In this document: positions 10,468 to 22,629 of the stretch, one piece after another
Numbering within the stretch: the stretch's first letter is position 1
How the letters are laid out: each line of letters begins with the position of its first letter
From: Gorsachius magnificus
Lineage: Eukaryota; Chordata; Aves; Pelecaniformes; Ardeidae
NCBI GenBank assembly: GCA_034008185.1
Contig: CM067082.1
Coordinates: 98,513,311-98,577,310, forward strand
DNA: 64,000 bases
Direction of reading: 5' to 3'
The notes under the pieces: generated by a model
What the model was told of the DNA's origin: nothing
The model's input: only the letters and a program-made list of their open reading frames with translations
The model's database searches: none
Made by a program: the position numbers and the translations under genes

Positions 10468-10758
10468 GCAAGGTCTTTCCACAGGAAGGCAAGCGTTGTG
10501 CAAAGCCCTGGCAAGAACTCACATGTACCACTCGGGACATTGCTCATTCCTCAGGTTCAGGAGAGACAAATGCTGTCTGGCATGAAGGCAGACAAAGACT
10601 AAGGAATTGATGAGGGGCGTGGAGGGCCTCCAGAAGAAGATGACGACTGAAAGGAGCAAGACAAAGGCTGAGAGGGCTGCCATCCCTTGCAAGAAAGGAA
10701 GAAGGACGAAGAAAGAGAAGAGCTCTTGAAGTGCAAGGAAAAATAGGGTAAAAAACAC
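10468..10758 (+). repeat. Dispersed family segment, copy 2
   Basis: Aligns to 4700-4990. On the minus strand it carries a 79-codon frame (10519-10758) that is strongly hydrophobic, with two apparent membrane-like stretches (around LLPFLQGMAALSAFVLLLS). On the plus strand it is Lys/Glu-rich. Because the complement of Lys/Glu codons is Phe/Leu-rich, the membrane-like look may be a shadow. The older copy has stops in the hydrophobic frame, while its plus frame is open for 64 codons. Confidence 0.7.
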
Positions 10759-10784
10759 AAAACAGGTGAGGAGTTCTTTCTATC

Positions 10785-10917
10785 TCATGCTATCATTCTA
10801 CAGCCCCCGTACTCCTGTCCAGCTGAAGGTCTGACAGAAGAGACATCCCCTACATCAATAAACCCCATGTGAAGAACTGCAGGCTAGAAACAGGGAACAC
10901 AACGTCAGGCGGAGCAC
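10785..10917 (+). repeat. Direct repeat, copy 2
   Basis: Second copy of 10210-10345, about 575 bp downstream. The family segment 10468-10758 lies between the copies. Just after it the sequence changes to an LTR-like fragment. Confidence 0.9.
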
Positions 10918-10944
10918 TGACGGGTGCACCTTTTTTGCCCTTTC

Positions 10945-11112
10945 CATGCGCCCTGATATTTGGGCACCTGGGACTGGTGTAAGCACTTTATCAACAACCA
11001 AAACATCAGTGTGTTTTCAACTTTCTTCTCATACCTAATCCTAAACACAGCACTATGCGAGCTAGTATGAAGAAAATTATCTCTATCCCCACTGAAACCA
11101 GGACAGTCCTCC
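10945..11112 (+). mobile_element. Fragment of an avian LTR-type dispersed repeat
   Basis: The run TATCAACAACCAAAACATCA through AAACACAGCACTATG to ACTGAAACCAGGACA recurs, diverged, at about 24170-24296. I recall this block from retroviral LTRs common in bird genomes, but the family name is not certain. Confidence 0.55.
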
Positions 11113-13000
11113 AGGTCTTTTTCTGCAAAGCCACTTTCCAGCTGGTTTGGTCCCAGGGTACACTGGTGCATGGGGTTGTTCCTCCTCAACTGCAGTTATG
11201 ATCTATTAAATCACTGTGCTTAGTGGAAAGATCCACTGTGTTCCAAGTGGATTAAAGAGGGAGTACTGGGTGATCAGGACATTTTTGTGAGATGAATGCA
11301 ACCAGTCTTCTTGTAGTTTTCTAAGCAATGTTTAATCTGTATTTTAAAGGCATCCCCCACATTTTCTGAATACTGCAAACTGGCAGGCAGATTTTCTCCA
11401 GTTACTCCTGAAAGCTCCCTGAAAAAATATTCCTTGCTTAAGCCTTTCTTGGATGCTGACCTGCCCGTACTTTCTTCAGGAGTGCCACTTTGCATGCTGG
11501 TGGGGAAGCAAGAGGGAATATGGGTTCTTCTCACACCTTTGCAGCATTTGGAAATGAGCTTGAGCTGGCAAGTGAGGGCCTCAGGATTAATATGAGGGAG
11601 ATTTCATGTCATACATTTGATTTTAGTTCAGTATCCAGTACCCATTACGTAAAGTGGGGTTGCCTTCCTTATAGTTAAATGGGAAGATTTGTTCCACCTT
11701 TACAACACTTTTTCTCCTCTTTGGGGAACCTTCAGTGCCAGGGCCCCGAGGGCAGTAACAACCTTAATTACCCTGATCAGCCTCTCCAGGGGTCTCCACC
11801 CACCCTGCCCCACAGCTCAGGAGCTCCATTTAAGCTCAGCTTGGGGCTGTGAGTGTGGGTTTTTCTATGAGTTGTGTGTGGGAGTGCTGGTTTGTGTTGT
11901 TCCAGGTGCCAGCTTTTTTTTTCTGGCTGTCTTGTGACTGTGGTCTTGCCTAGCTACTGTAGGACTGTGTCTGGCTTTGGCTGTCTTGTCTGGATGTGAT
12001 CCTGGCAATTTCCTGGCTTGGTAGCAGAGCTGTGTTGTCACCCATGGGCTTGCCTGGTGGTCTGGATGTGGAGCTACCCCTCTGGGGCTGCCCTGCTGCT
12101 TTACTAGGGTAGTGAGATAGGTTTTGCTAGCCTGGAGATCCCCATCCCTTGAGGAGCAGCGAGCTCTTTCTGTGCCTGGACTGGTAAGCAATCTTTCATC
12201 ATGCTTCTAGAGCTGGGGCAAATCAGTTTAGACCAGCCATGGTGTGTCAATATGATGGCAGGAAATTTTTGGTTTGGTGAGGTTTGGGTTGGGTTTTTGG
12301 GGGGGGGGGGTTTGAGGGGTGTGTGGGTGGGAGGAGAGGTGGTTTGGCTGTTTGTTGTTATTGTTTTGAAATTGTTTTTTGGAAAATGAAGATCTCTGGT
12401 TTAGCACAAAGACCTGAAAAAGGCGAATTATGAAACCTGTTGGAAGTATTGGCATCACCTTACTTGGATAGGTTGGAGCCTGGGGATCCATACTGTTGAA
12501 GGGAAGTCTGTCTTTTAAGTCTTGAGAGGTTGGCTCTGTGTGCAGTGAGAGCTCCAGAACCAAGCTTGCTTGGCTAATTATCTTAGGCTGTCTTGATTAC
12601 CCAGATACAACTGCACCTGTTTGGATGCAGGCTTGGCAGAGTCAGCACAGTGCGTGGTCTCACACCATATGGGTTACCTGGCTTAGGCCATGTGGCATAG
12701 ATGTGCCCTCCGTGGGGATGACCAGGTAGTCCCAGAGGAGAGCATTCCTGAGGCCCAAGAGTAGTTCAGGATGCTATTTCTGTGGTTTCGTGGCCTCGTT
12801 TTCCTTGTCTCTAATTCTTGAGATACAGTTGTTGGAAACTGCTTGCTGTGAGGGCAGAATGGGGTCCAAGGAGCGCTTGCGTGACTCTATGCCCACCCAT
12901 GCAACCTGGCACAGCAGGCATATCAGCCCGTCACACAGTCCTGTGCTACAACTGTGACCCCACTTTGGTCCCAAAGTAGTGCTTTAAGGAGCTAAATGTC
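11113..13000. other. No gene recognised; G-rich tract
   Basis: A run of 12 G at about 12299-12310 sits in a GT/GGG-rich tract up to about 12345. The interval 11735-12190 is TG-rich with repeated CTGGCTTG-like words and may be a decayed repeat. No supported coding frame. Confidence 0.4.
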
Positions 13001-16000
13001 TTTTTCTGTAGTCTATAGAAGAGCACATATCCTGGTTTGAAGCGGTAACTAGATCTTGGAAGACTTTTCAAGGAAAGTAAAAGTCATCATGCCTGTTTGA
13101 TGGATGAGGAGATCAAAGTGTAGCCCCTAACTGAAAGGGGACAAGGTCCTGTGTCTTAAGGAGCTACCATCTGCAGCTGGACAGTAGCAGATATGCGTGT
13201 CCTGGGCCTTGGGATTGAAGGAACTTGGCCAAGCCTTGTGGCAGACTGGCACAGCAATTGGTTCTCCCTTGTCTTATTCAGGCGCTGCATATAGCCCTTT
13301 ATGGAATTTGGGACATTATGGCGGATCTGCAAATAGATGACTTGGTGCCCCTGGCCTGCAGTGCAAGTGCTCTTGAGGGGCTGGCTAAGCACTTACCAGA
13401 AATAGATAGTGGGGGATGTCTGTTGATTGCTCATGAGCAGTAATTCCAATGACTAATTTGCAAAATAAAATACACCTTTTTTCTTGATGGTGAATTCAAG
13501 CTTGCCTCCCAATGACTACTGTCAGCATGTGATGGTGTGGAATTCAGGCTGAGCTGAATTCAGGTGGCAGGTGCTTTAATTACATGTTGTGATTGATTTA
13601 TCTTTTTCCTGAGGTCTCTATTTAGCTGGTCTGTGCATTCTGAAAAGGCCCAAACATCACCCAGCTGGTGAAGTCTGGAGGCATTAAAGTCTAATGAAAT
13701 TCTTGAATTCATTTCTAGAATTTAAAAACGCAGAGGAAAGAAATAACAAAATCCCCACCAATGTAACTGTGACAGTTGCATTGAGTCACCCCTATTCTAA
13801 CTGCTAAGAAAGGATGATCTTCAGAGTGTTTTGAAAAATCACCACTTACAACAAGACTTAATGAAAATTTTCATGAAAGCCCTGAGCCTGGCATCAAATG
13901 TGAAAGTATGTGGGCACAGAGGAAAGCTGGAGCAAGAGGAGCTCCTTGCTTATGGCTTGCAGTTAGCCTGGTGTCTCTGGAGATGGTCAGCATCCCTTCA
14001 CACAGTAATGCAACCTAAAGCAGCTTCTCGGCTGCTCTAATTTTCACCTTGGTTGCTTACAGCGCTGGTGGTGGGACAGGAGAGCTGTGGGAACTTTGCA
14101 TTTTGCAAGGACTTTGCAGATCCCTGCATAGGAGAGGGATCTGCCATATCAGAACGGCAAAGGTATGCTGATAATCGATAGCTTTCTTCTGTACAAAGAA
14201 GAAAGGTAGCTGCAAATCCCATTCTTCCAGACACCACCCTTTTGACAGAGACCCTGAGGTGTGCTGCCCTATGCCCACTGAGGTTTTCCATGTGGTTTTG
14301 GATATTCTGCTTTTATGGCCTTTTTGCACTGGCAGCATGATGGGACTATAGTGGAGCTACAGAGCGAGCCATTTAGTGGGAATCATGCAGTTCAGTTTGC
14401 TCTAGAAAGTTTTATGTACCTCAGATGAAGGCTTCAGGATCTTTATTTGCTATGGTCTATGTCAGCACTGACAACATGACACTCTTATGTCAGAGTCTGT
14501 GAGTTTTCTGTATATACGAGTTATTGTATTTGAGCTCTTGTTTAACTTTGGCTAAATTTCCTCCACTGAAAGTAAAACACAACAGAATGGCACTTGAGGT
14601 CAAAGGAAAAGAAATTAAAAGCTAAGGCCCATTTTGTCCTGCGCCTTGTCTCATCATTCCTGTGTGTATGAAATGCTATTAAATCAGAATGCCAGTGTTA
14701 TTTACTGACTTTGCTGCAATTGACTGACTGAAGTTGCAAGATGGAGAAATATCCACTGTCTTTAAACCAGGGAAAATGGTAAACGCAACCATTAACGAGA
14801 GGATGTTCTCTTTCTATATTTATCACCTTCCTATGACTAAGAACTAAATTCATCAAAGCTCCCGCTCTCTGCTTTCATGTCCAGAAGCACCTGGCAATGC
14901 TGTTTAGTCCCATCCAATGTATCTAACAAATTAATTTTTATAGATTAGAATGGATTGAAGTGATGGGGAGTTCTGTTTTAACTCGGGTGTTACTGGGGAG
15001 GAGGGATGTGGCACCAAAACACTTAGTCTAGCTCACAGCAGTTGTTTCTAAAGCTTGCAGGAAAATGTCTTTAGCATTTTGTGTGCAAAAGCTGTCCCTC
15101 CAATTATTATAGAAGATCTGGGTTTTGCTCAGTGGTGCTTTTGCGAGCTATTATTTAAAAATATGTTTTTCTTACTGGTGCTGGAGTTTCTCATGCTTTC
15201 ACCACTTGAAGCCAATTTAAACATCCCTTTTGATGTCACAGGTAGAACAGACAAAGTAGTTCTCACTGGTCCCTCTGACCCTTCACTTCAGAAACACGTT
15301 CTGTGTTTTGGTCAAAGAATGTTGCCTGAGGAAGTGCGTGTGCTGTGTTGGTCTGAGTTGGGGCGGGGAAGATTGGAAGCAAACTAAATATTGAACTCTG
15401 CTTTATTAGGATGAGGAAAAATACCTTCAGCTCTGTGTCATTTGTAAAGAAAATGCTGCTGTGGATTTTCTGTTCTTCTCTCTTGAAAGTTGTCCATTAG
15501 GAATGGAATAGACAGGAGTGGGTTTTCTAAATGATTCTAGAAAGAAACCAGAGAGATAAGAGCTGTTTCAATTTGTACCCTATTTTGGCTGGAGAACTGT
15601 GTATATTATAGAAATTACAATGTTTTGTTCTTGTGTATTGATTTTTCAGCATTATTGGAGTCTATTATTCACCTGAGGGCAATGGCACCTTTGCAACCCA
15701 CAAAAGAGGCAGGTTTCAGCAGAAGGCACCCCCCAGCCCATACTCAATACATGTTCTTGGAGACTTACTTTAATTCTGTCCTTAGTTGCTTATAATTAAA
15801 AAAAAAAGCCATTCTGATTGAAAGCACACTGTAATTGTGAGGTGCTGACAAACCTCTGCACGTACATCACTTGTAGCCTTCCTTCAAATGTCTGTCTGGG
15901 GTCAGTCTGTTTTCGTGGAGGAGAGACGATATCTCTGCCTGTGCAAGAACAATGTCCCTGGCAAAAAGGTGAAGGGGGGGGCGATGCCTAACCACCTGCT

Positions 16001-16747
16001 GTGCATAATCCACTCCTGCTGTGGATTATGGCATCTTCTTGTCTTTAGCTAAACTCTGCATCATTTTCTTTGTTATGACATAGCAGAAAAGACTTTAAAA
16101 ACCAACGAAACTCTGAGTGTGTGTTGCCCCCTCCCCCCTCTCTCTCCTGACAGATCTTACCATGAGAATACCTACTCAGTAAGAGGTGATAGGAAGTGTT
16201 GATTTCTGTGTAAGCAGTGGAGTATTTTGTCATCTAATGTCTAGGAACCGGGAAATAAAAATCTGCTAATATAATTTAAGGGATGTGACTTTTTAATGTG
16301 ATTTAAGAAAGTCCAATGTAGTTATAATAGACTATAAAGAATTAAAAACCCCCAACCAGTTCACCTGAAGAAAGCTGTCAGCAAATAGATGGCAAAATAA
16401 AACTCTAAAGTTATGAGAGCTTTTTGAGCTCCCTCCATGACAAAGGTGTGTTTTATCTTCAAAGCCATCTGGTCTCTGTCTGCTCTGCCTGAAAATACAC
16501 CTGGAAAGAGTCTGCATAGTTGGCATGTCTGTCTCTGCCACAGTGATGGGCAACAGGGATTCCTGCTGGTGGTACCTAACTCGTAGCTGCTTCTAAAAAG
16601 GGGTGGATGTGGTGATTTCTGTGGCATCTATGGGGTCTCAATATTGCACTGACATCTTTGGTGTTGCAGGGGTGGACTGCTGTAAGATAAGTAAGCAATC
16701 CCTGAAAAGACTGTGGCAATAGTTCTTGCATGGCAAAAAGCCTGGTA
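13001..16747. other. No gene recognised
   Basis: Ordinary AT-rich sequence. A 110-codon plus frame at 15055-15387 has no recognisable motif and no splice context that convinces. Confidence 0.4.
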
Positions 16748-16938
16748 ATCATAGAATGTTTTGGGTTGGAAGGGACCCCTAGAGGTCACCTAGTCCAACC
16801 CCCCTGCAGTGAGCAGGGACACCGCTAACTAGATCAGGTTGCTCAGAGCCCCATCCAACCTGTTCTTGAATGTTTCCAGGGATGGGGCCTCCACTACCTC
16901 CCTGGGCAACCCGTTCCAGTGTTTTACTACCCTCATAA
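16748..16938 (-). mobile_element. CR1 LINE 3' end, 5'-truncated
   Basis: Starts with the complement of the CATTCTATGAT terminus and contains GGTTGGAAGGGACCCCTAGAGG and the complement of the last ORF2 codons (VVKHWNGLPREVVEAPSLE on the minus strand). Nearly identical over its length to the CR1 at 27239, which continues further 5'. The break near 16938 is the truncation point. Confidence 0.92.
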
Positions 16939-17900
16939 TGTCTTCATGAAGCTCTGCCCACTTGCTTCTGTAGATGGTCTGCTTTATCACTAGTACCTGC
17001 TGTTTACAGCTGTGTTCTGCTGCCTGTATCTGGGCATCCAGAAACACAGAGAGTGCTTGGGGCTGTCCCCTTCTCTCAGACCTGTGCTGAGTGAGAGGAT
17101 CGTGTGTGGGGCTGCACACCAGGTTCAGCAGCAGCTCCCAAAGGATCAGATTCAGATTGCAGGTCCCTGTGGCAGGGTCTCATCTTAAGTATTGTTTTCC
17201 TTCCTCCTCTTGATTATTATTTCTCAGAGAAGCTGTGAACAGAAAACCTTTGCAGCATGTTTTGATGTGAGTGGACATCCCTGTTCACTGCAGCTAAGCT
17301 CCACAAATGGGAAAATAACCTCCAGAGCCTGGGTGAGGAGACATGTTAATGGATAAAACCATTTCATCACTGTCAGGAAGTGTTCTTTTAACTGTAATTC
17401 TTAAGTTTGGCAGATGACATATGTCCAGGTCTTGGTGTTCAGTCACCTTTGACTCTAGCTTCAAGACTAATGTCACCACTCTGCGTTGGGAGTAAGATTC
17501 AGTAATGGGAAGTAGCTATGAAGACTGGGCTTGTGGGGCAAGAGAACCCCCTACACAAGGTGCAAATAGGGCAGAAGATGGAGACACCTGGCTGGAGATG
17601 GGGACCCCTGTTCCCTTTGTGCCAGGTCCCACACCCACCACGCTGTTTGCCTCCCTGCTCATCTCCCGTGGGAGAAGCAAGTGCAGTCAGGCCTCTTCTA
17701 CAGACAGTCAATGATGGCTGCTCTCTACCAGGAGGGGCCCCATCTTACCATGGTGAGAAATAGCTTTGTTTTCTCTCTGGTCTTTGGCCAACTACTCCTG
17801 CTCCCAATGCCTCCTGAACTGAATCTGCCCAGAGAGCTTACTTACAAATTTCAGGTTTTCTAGAATGTCCAAAATTCAAAAGAAAACCAGTCATGAACTC
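16939..17900. other. No gene recognised
   Basis: Moderate GC, short overlapping frames on both strands. Nothing recognised. Confidence 0.4.
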
Positions 17901-18039
17901 TTATGTGGGCTTTCTGAGCTTGGTTTTAGGCAGGTGGCCAGGCCTGTTCCTGCGCAGACAGGCTCTGAGCAGGAGCAGCCTTCCCTCATTCACAGCCCTT
18001 GCCTGCTCCCTGCTGCTGCACTTCCGACAGCCCCGAAGC

Positions 18040-18520
18040 GCTGCCCAAGCAGCCCTCCTGCTTCTCTGGAGACCTGGGTCTGCTGGGCAGGCGTGCAGGG
18101 CCACCAGCCCCCCGGGGTGGCCGTCGGGGCTGTAGCCCGAGGCGGCGGGCGAGCAGAGCGGGCAGCAGCCTCGCCTCCGGCGCGGCGCGCGGCCCTTCCC
18201 GCGCTAACGGCCGCTGCCAGGGGCCGGCGCTCCTCAGGGCCGGGCTGTTTGCCGCTTCCCGCCCCGGCCTCCCCCCGCCAGGCAGCGCCGGCACCCCCGG
18301 CTCTCGCCCGCCCCTCTCGTAAGACCAGCCTCCCGAGGCACGGGCAGCCCCAGGGTGCCGGGGGAGAGGAAGCCCCCTCGAGCTGGCGGGCGCCTCGCAA
18401 GCCTCGCCGTCCTTCCGCGGGCAGCGGCTGCCACCTGCAGGGGTAGGGGGAACCGCCGCCCCCGGGCTGCTGGGCCGAAGGGTGCACGGGGCCTCCTTGC
18501 ACTGCCCCGCCTGGGCAGGA
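18040..18520. promoter_or_regulatory. CpG island 1
   Basis: A sharp rise in GC and CpG density, strongest at about 18115-18450, with GCGGCGGGCG, CGCGGCGCGCGG and CCGCGGGCAG words. Long frames are open on both strands (17865-18446 plus, 17990-18736 minus) as expected in stop-poor GC-rich DNA, so they are not called as genes. In a bird genome such an island usually marks a promoter or first exon. The direction of transcription cannot be fixed. Confidence 0.6.
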
Positions 18521-19482
18521 GCTGCCTCTGGGGGCAGCTGGTACCGGTGTGTCAGGGCAGGGCGCCTGGAAACAGAAGGGAGCGGCTTTTTTCCGGAGGG
18601 AGCAGGGTTCTGCTAGGTCTGCTTCTCCCGGCAGTGACAACATTTGTTTTCCCTGGTGGGGTTTTGTGGTTTTTTTTTTTCCTTCTCCTTCGCTTGTTTT
18701 TCCTGTGCAAGTAAATCTTTTGGGATTGCTCCACACATCACCAGGCGGCAGCAGGGGTGAAGAAGAGGGGTAGAAGGCGTCCCCCAGGACAGAGAGGGAG
18801 CGGGCTGAGGCCTGTGCGGGAGCAGCGGTCGGTCAGAGAGCACCAGGTTGCTGCTGGGGAGGTTTCACCAAGTGAGGAAGTGTGCGGTTTTGCCGGTTGA
18901 CTCGTGTTCTTTTAGTTTCTTCCAGGTAGAAAAGCCCTGTGAATCGTTTTGAAAGTGACAAGTGTTGTCTCCCCGTACAAAACCCAGCAATTTCTCTCCT
19001 GACAGTTACTACCACAGTGGATGGTGAGCTGCCTGAGTGTAACAAAATCCAGGAATTGCATTTTAAACACTATGTCCCAGAGTGCAAAAACCCCACATCA
19101 TATTTCATTCTTGCTGGAGATGCATGCCATGACAGACAATGTGAAAAAACCCTTTCATTTGGAGAAAGGGCATTATGAAACAGCACTCAAATTATTTCAC
19201 ACAGGGATTGTGAATGTTTCTGCGATGTCTCTGGTGGCCTTTCCTGGCATCTGCTATGCTGTTACCAACCATGAACTCTAGGAAATCCACAAGCATTTTG
19301 AAATTCCATCTCAGGAGGGTAGGAGTCAGGCCATGAAATGCCCAGGTGTGAATATTCCTGAACTTTAGAGGACCATATGACACCATCCCTTTTGTCAATG
19401 AGCTGACAACCTAGATCTGAACACCCCTGGTACCTGTGCGCATACTTTTCTGTGGGGGATCATTGTGAGTTTTTGGTACTAC
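18521..19482. other. No gene recognised
   Basis: Downstream flank of CpG island 1, with a T run near 18668-18680. No coding segment supported. Confidence 0.4.
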
Positions 19483-19487
19483 AAGAG

Positions 19488-20542
19488 TGAACAATGGGTA
19501 GATCCTGGCTGGATTCCAGGGGCCCACCAAAGCTGCTCTATCACTCCCCTCTTTAACCAGACAGGGGAGAGAAAAATAGATCAAAAGGCTCGTGGGTTGA
19601 GATAAGGACAGGGGGAGATCATTTGCTAGTTACTGTCATGGGCAAAACAGACCCAACTTGATGAAATTAATTTAATTTATTGTCAGTCAAAATCAGAGTA
19701 GGAGAGGATAAAAACTGCTGAATCTTAAAACTCCTTCCCACCCCACCCCTCCCTTCTTCCCAGGCTCAACTTCACTCCCAGTTTTCTCTACTTCCCCCCA
19801 GTGGTACAGGGGGACAGGATTGGGGGTTGGGGTTAGTTTATCACATGTCTCTGCCACTTTTTCCTTTTCAGGGGAGGACTCTTCCCCTGCTCATGCATGG
19901 GGTCCCTCTCACAGGAGACAGTCCTCCACGAACTTCTCCAACGTGAGTCCTTCCCATGGGCTATGGTTCTTCGTGAACTGCTCCAGCGTGGGTCCATAAT
20001 TTCCACGGGGTGCAGTCCCTCAGGAGCAGACTGCTCCAGCATGGGTCCCCCCCGGAGTCACAAGTTCTGCCAGCAAACCTGCTTCAGCATGGGCTCCTCC
20101 CCCCAGGGAAATTCCAAACCTGATCGGCCAGCCTCCTTCCTTTGGGAGCGTGGGGTTCTCCATGGGCTGCAGGTGGAGATCTGCTCCACCGTGGGCCTCT
20201 GTGGACTGCAGGGGGACAGCCTGCCTCACCATGGTCTTCACCATAGGCTGCAGGGGAATCTCTGCTCCGGCGCCTGGAGCACCTCCTCCCCCTCCTTCAC
20301 TGACCTTGGTGTCTGCAGGGCTGTTTTCTCTCACATCCTCTCACTTCTCTTCTCTCTCCGGCTACTGAGACATAGCCCTTTTTTTTCCTTCTTAAATGTG
20401 TTATCACAGAGGCGCTACCACCATCACTGGTTGGCTTGGCCTTGGCCAGCAGTGGACACAGGGAAAACTTCTAGCAGCTTCTCCCAGAAGCCACCCCTGT
20501 AGCCCCTCCACTACCAAAACCTTGCTACACAAACCCAATACA
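19488..20542 (-). mobile_element. Solo LTR of an ERVL-like endogenous retrovirus
   Basis: The 1055-bp element begins TG and ends CA on the plus strand and is flanked by a perfect 5-bp duplication, AAGAG (19483-19487 and 20543-20547). Five bases is the usual ERVL target-site length. Internally, on the minus strand, it carries a degenerate series of CCACGCTGGAGCAG-like units and a GTGATAACACATTTAAGAAGG block typical of common bird ERVL LTRs. No internal retroviral sequence adjoins it, so it is a solo LTR formed by recombination. Confidence 0.9.
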
Positions 20543-21406
20543 AAGAGGTACTGCTGAATCTGGATATACCTGGCAGGTATTTTTGATTGTATGTTCAAAC
20601 AAACAAACCCTCCTGAGGTGGCAGTGGAGTGATGAAACTGAACAGGTTTGTCTCTTCTTGTTGAGTTTGGTGGGGGTCCGTGTCCCTCCCCCCCCCCCAG
20701 ATGATAGAATACAGAAGAATGGGCTCAAGCCCTGACCTGAGCTCTCAGTAGTGTTACCATTCTTTCCTCTGAACAGAACAGGTTTATTGATGCCCACAAA
20801 ATTGCGAATTAGTGGGATTGCAATTAAGAAGCAGCAGTGTTCAAGGTGGGTGTGATTTATGTGGTAGAAAAGATGCTCCTTTTCTAGGTGATGGAAAGCA
20901 AATTCTGCTTTCCCTGACTCCCACACGGCCCGTTGGTTTTGAGCAGGCTTCCCACCAGCACCTCTGCAAGCCTTTTCTTTAGGTGCAATCAAAAGCAGAA
21001 TTTTCTCGTTGGTATTGCCACATGTCAGAGGCAATTCTGCTTTCAAGGAACTGAATGGAAATTTATGAGTAAGGATGATGCTTAGATTTGTCTGCAGTGC
21101 CACGGTAGAGTTTGTGTGGCCCTGCCCCTCTTCAGTAAACATCAGCTTTGGGTTGTGGTTTTCACTGGAGTGATATCTACCGAATTGGAGAAGACCCATG
21201 GGAGAAAATAAACTGACAACAGAAGTTTTGAATGACAGGCTTGGGAACAATAGATGTTTAGAGAGTACATCTCTTTCAGTCTCCTCAGAGGATTTTTTCC
21301 TCTCATAACTTGAGTAGGATGGAAATGGTTTTGGTCTGGTGGATTTGATATTTTTAACTTCATTTATTATTATGCTGTGGAAAAAAAATGAACACAATCT
21401 TCTCAT
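20525..21406 (-). CDS. Orphan 293-codon open frame abutting the LTR
   Basis: On the minus strand an ATG at 21406 opens a frame of 293 codons in DNA of moderate GC, where such a length is unlikely by chance. It starts MRRLCSFFFHSIIINEV, is rich in Ser, Lys and Leu, and contains a Gly run from a C/G homopolymer near 20690. Its last five codons and stop lie inside the LTR edge (20525-20542), so that 3' end arose with the insertion. No domain, signal peptide or repeat was recognised. It could be chance, a remnant of a longer exon, or a young lineage-specific gene. Confidence 0.25.
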   Translation of the reverse strand: MRRLCSFFFHSIIINEVKNIKSTRPKPFPSYSSYERKKSSEETERDVLSKHLLFPSLSFKTSVVSLFSPMGLLQFGRYHSSENHNPKLMFTEEGQGHTNSTVALQTNLSIILTHKFPFSSLKAELPLTCGNTNEKILLLIAPKEKACRGAGGKPAQNQRAVWESGKAEFAFHHLEKEHLFYHINHTHLEHCCFLIAIPLIRNFVGINKPVLFRGKNGNTTESSGQGLSPFFCILSSGGGGGTRTPTKLNKKRQTCSVSSLHCHLRRVCLFEHTIKNTCQVYPDSAVPLCIGFV

Positions 21407-21547
21407 TTATCTCCCACAGTGTTACCTGCTGGTCCAAACCGTCTGAGGCTTCCACATCTATTCCACACCTCCGCTAACACTCTGCCAGTCTTGATCTGGT
21501 TGAGTGAGAGCCTCAATGGCGAATAAGGTTATCAACTTCCCCATCTC

Positions 21548-22629
21548 CTCACTCTGGTTTTCCTCTGTTCCTCAGGTATGCTTTCTAGAGACTTGCATAT
21601 AAGGGAGAGAGATTAGTACTAGAGTCCTGTCCTAGATGCCTAAAGGCATATGGAAATTCTGTTGGGAGTGGCTTGCTGTAAAATTACCTCCTGAAGTCCT
21701 CATTGAAATACTTAAGATTTTGTAGAAATTCTTTTGAGGCTCAGGAAGTCATAATCCTTTTCTTACGCTCAGTTTAACAGCAGTCTCTGTAGCATTGGTC
21801 TTACCTTCTTTAATACTACATTTGAGAATTACTGATTCTCCCAAGCAGGGTGCCCTGCTGTTGAATTAGCCAGGTGCAGCAGAGAGCCCTTGGTCTGGCT
21901 GTGGTGAATGTGTGCTTGGATGGACTCAGACCAGCATGGTGAGTTTGTTATTTCCAGGATTTGCTACAATGTCTGTGGCATTTTTGACCCAATACAGCAA
22001 GGCTTTTAAAACAATTTTTTTTTTTTATTGTTCAGTGAACTAGTCTGAGCATCTGTAGAGCACACGATTATTGCACTATAATAATAATAAGGTATTAATA
22101 CAGCGGCAAAGCAGCCTTCTTTGCCAGTTTCCTCTTACCACAAAAACGTTGTTTCATAATGTGTGTACTGAAATGAAAATGCTAATAAATGCAACATAAA
22201 TGTTTGCTAACTGCAGGTATTTTTATAGTGCTGATCCCTCTAATATCAAGGCAGATGTAGTGATAGTAATTTGTGTACTTCTGTGCATCTGTGGTATGTT
22301 GAGTTTGTTAATGCATTGGAGGGTGATTTCTGGTTATGATTCATGCATTCTTAGGAAGGAAAAAAGTGGATGTGGCAATGGCAGGAGGCACTGGGAACTT
22401 AAGTTTATAAATAATAGTAGTATCCGGCAGTTGATCCAGTCTCGGTGGAAACTTTTTGGGAATGCTGCTAAGCATTGGATCTGGTTGCATGGTCAAGAGT
22501 AAGGCAGGAGAAGGAACTACGGCTCTATTCAGATCTTCCCTCCAGTTGACTTAAGTCAATGGACAAAACCCCTCATGTAGAGAAGTGCTTTGAATCTTCC
22601 TCCAGTCTTTGAGGGCTTTTGCCTTTTTA
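21548..22629. other. No gene recognised
   Basis: AT-rich with a T run at 22015-22027. A 100-codon plus frame at 22200-22502 has no supporting signal. Confidence 0.4.

Noticed and set aside
16829..17119. 96-codon minus frame
   Set aside because: The end is the tail of CR1 ORF2; the upstream part is flanking sequence, so it is not a gene.
17990..18736. 248-codon minus frame in CpG island 1
   Set aside because: Ala/Pro/Arg-rich shadow frames open on both strands are expected in CpG islands.
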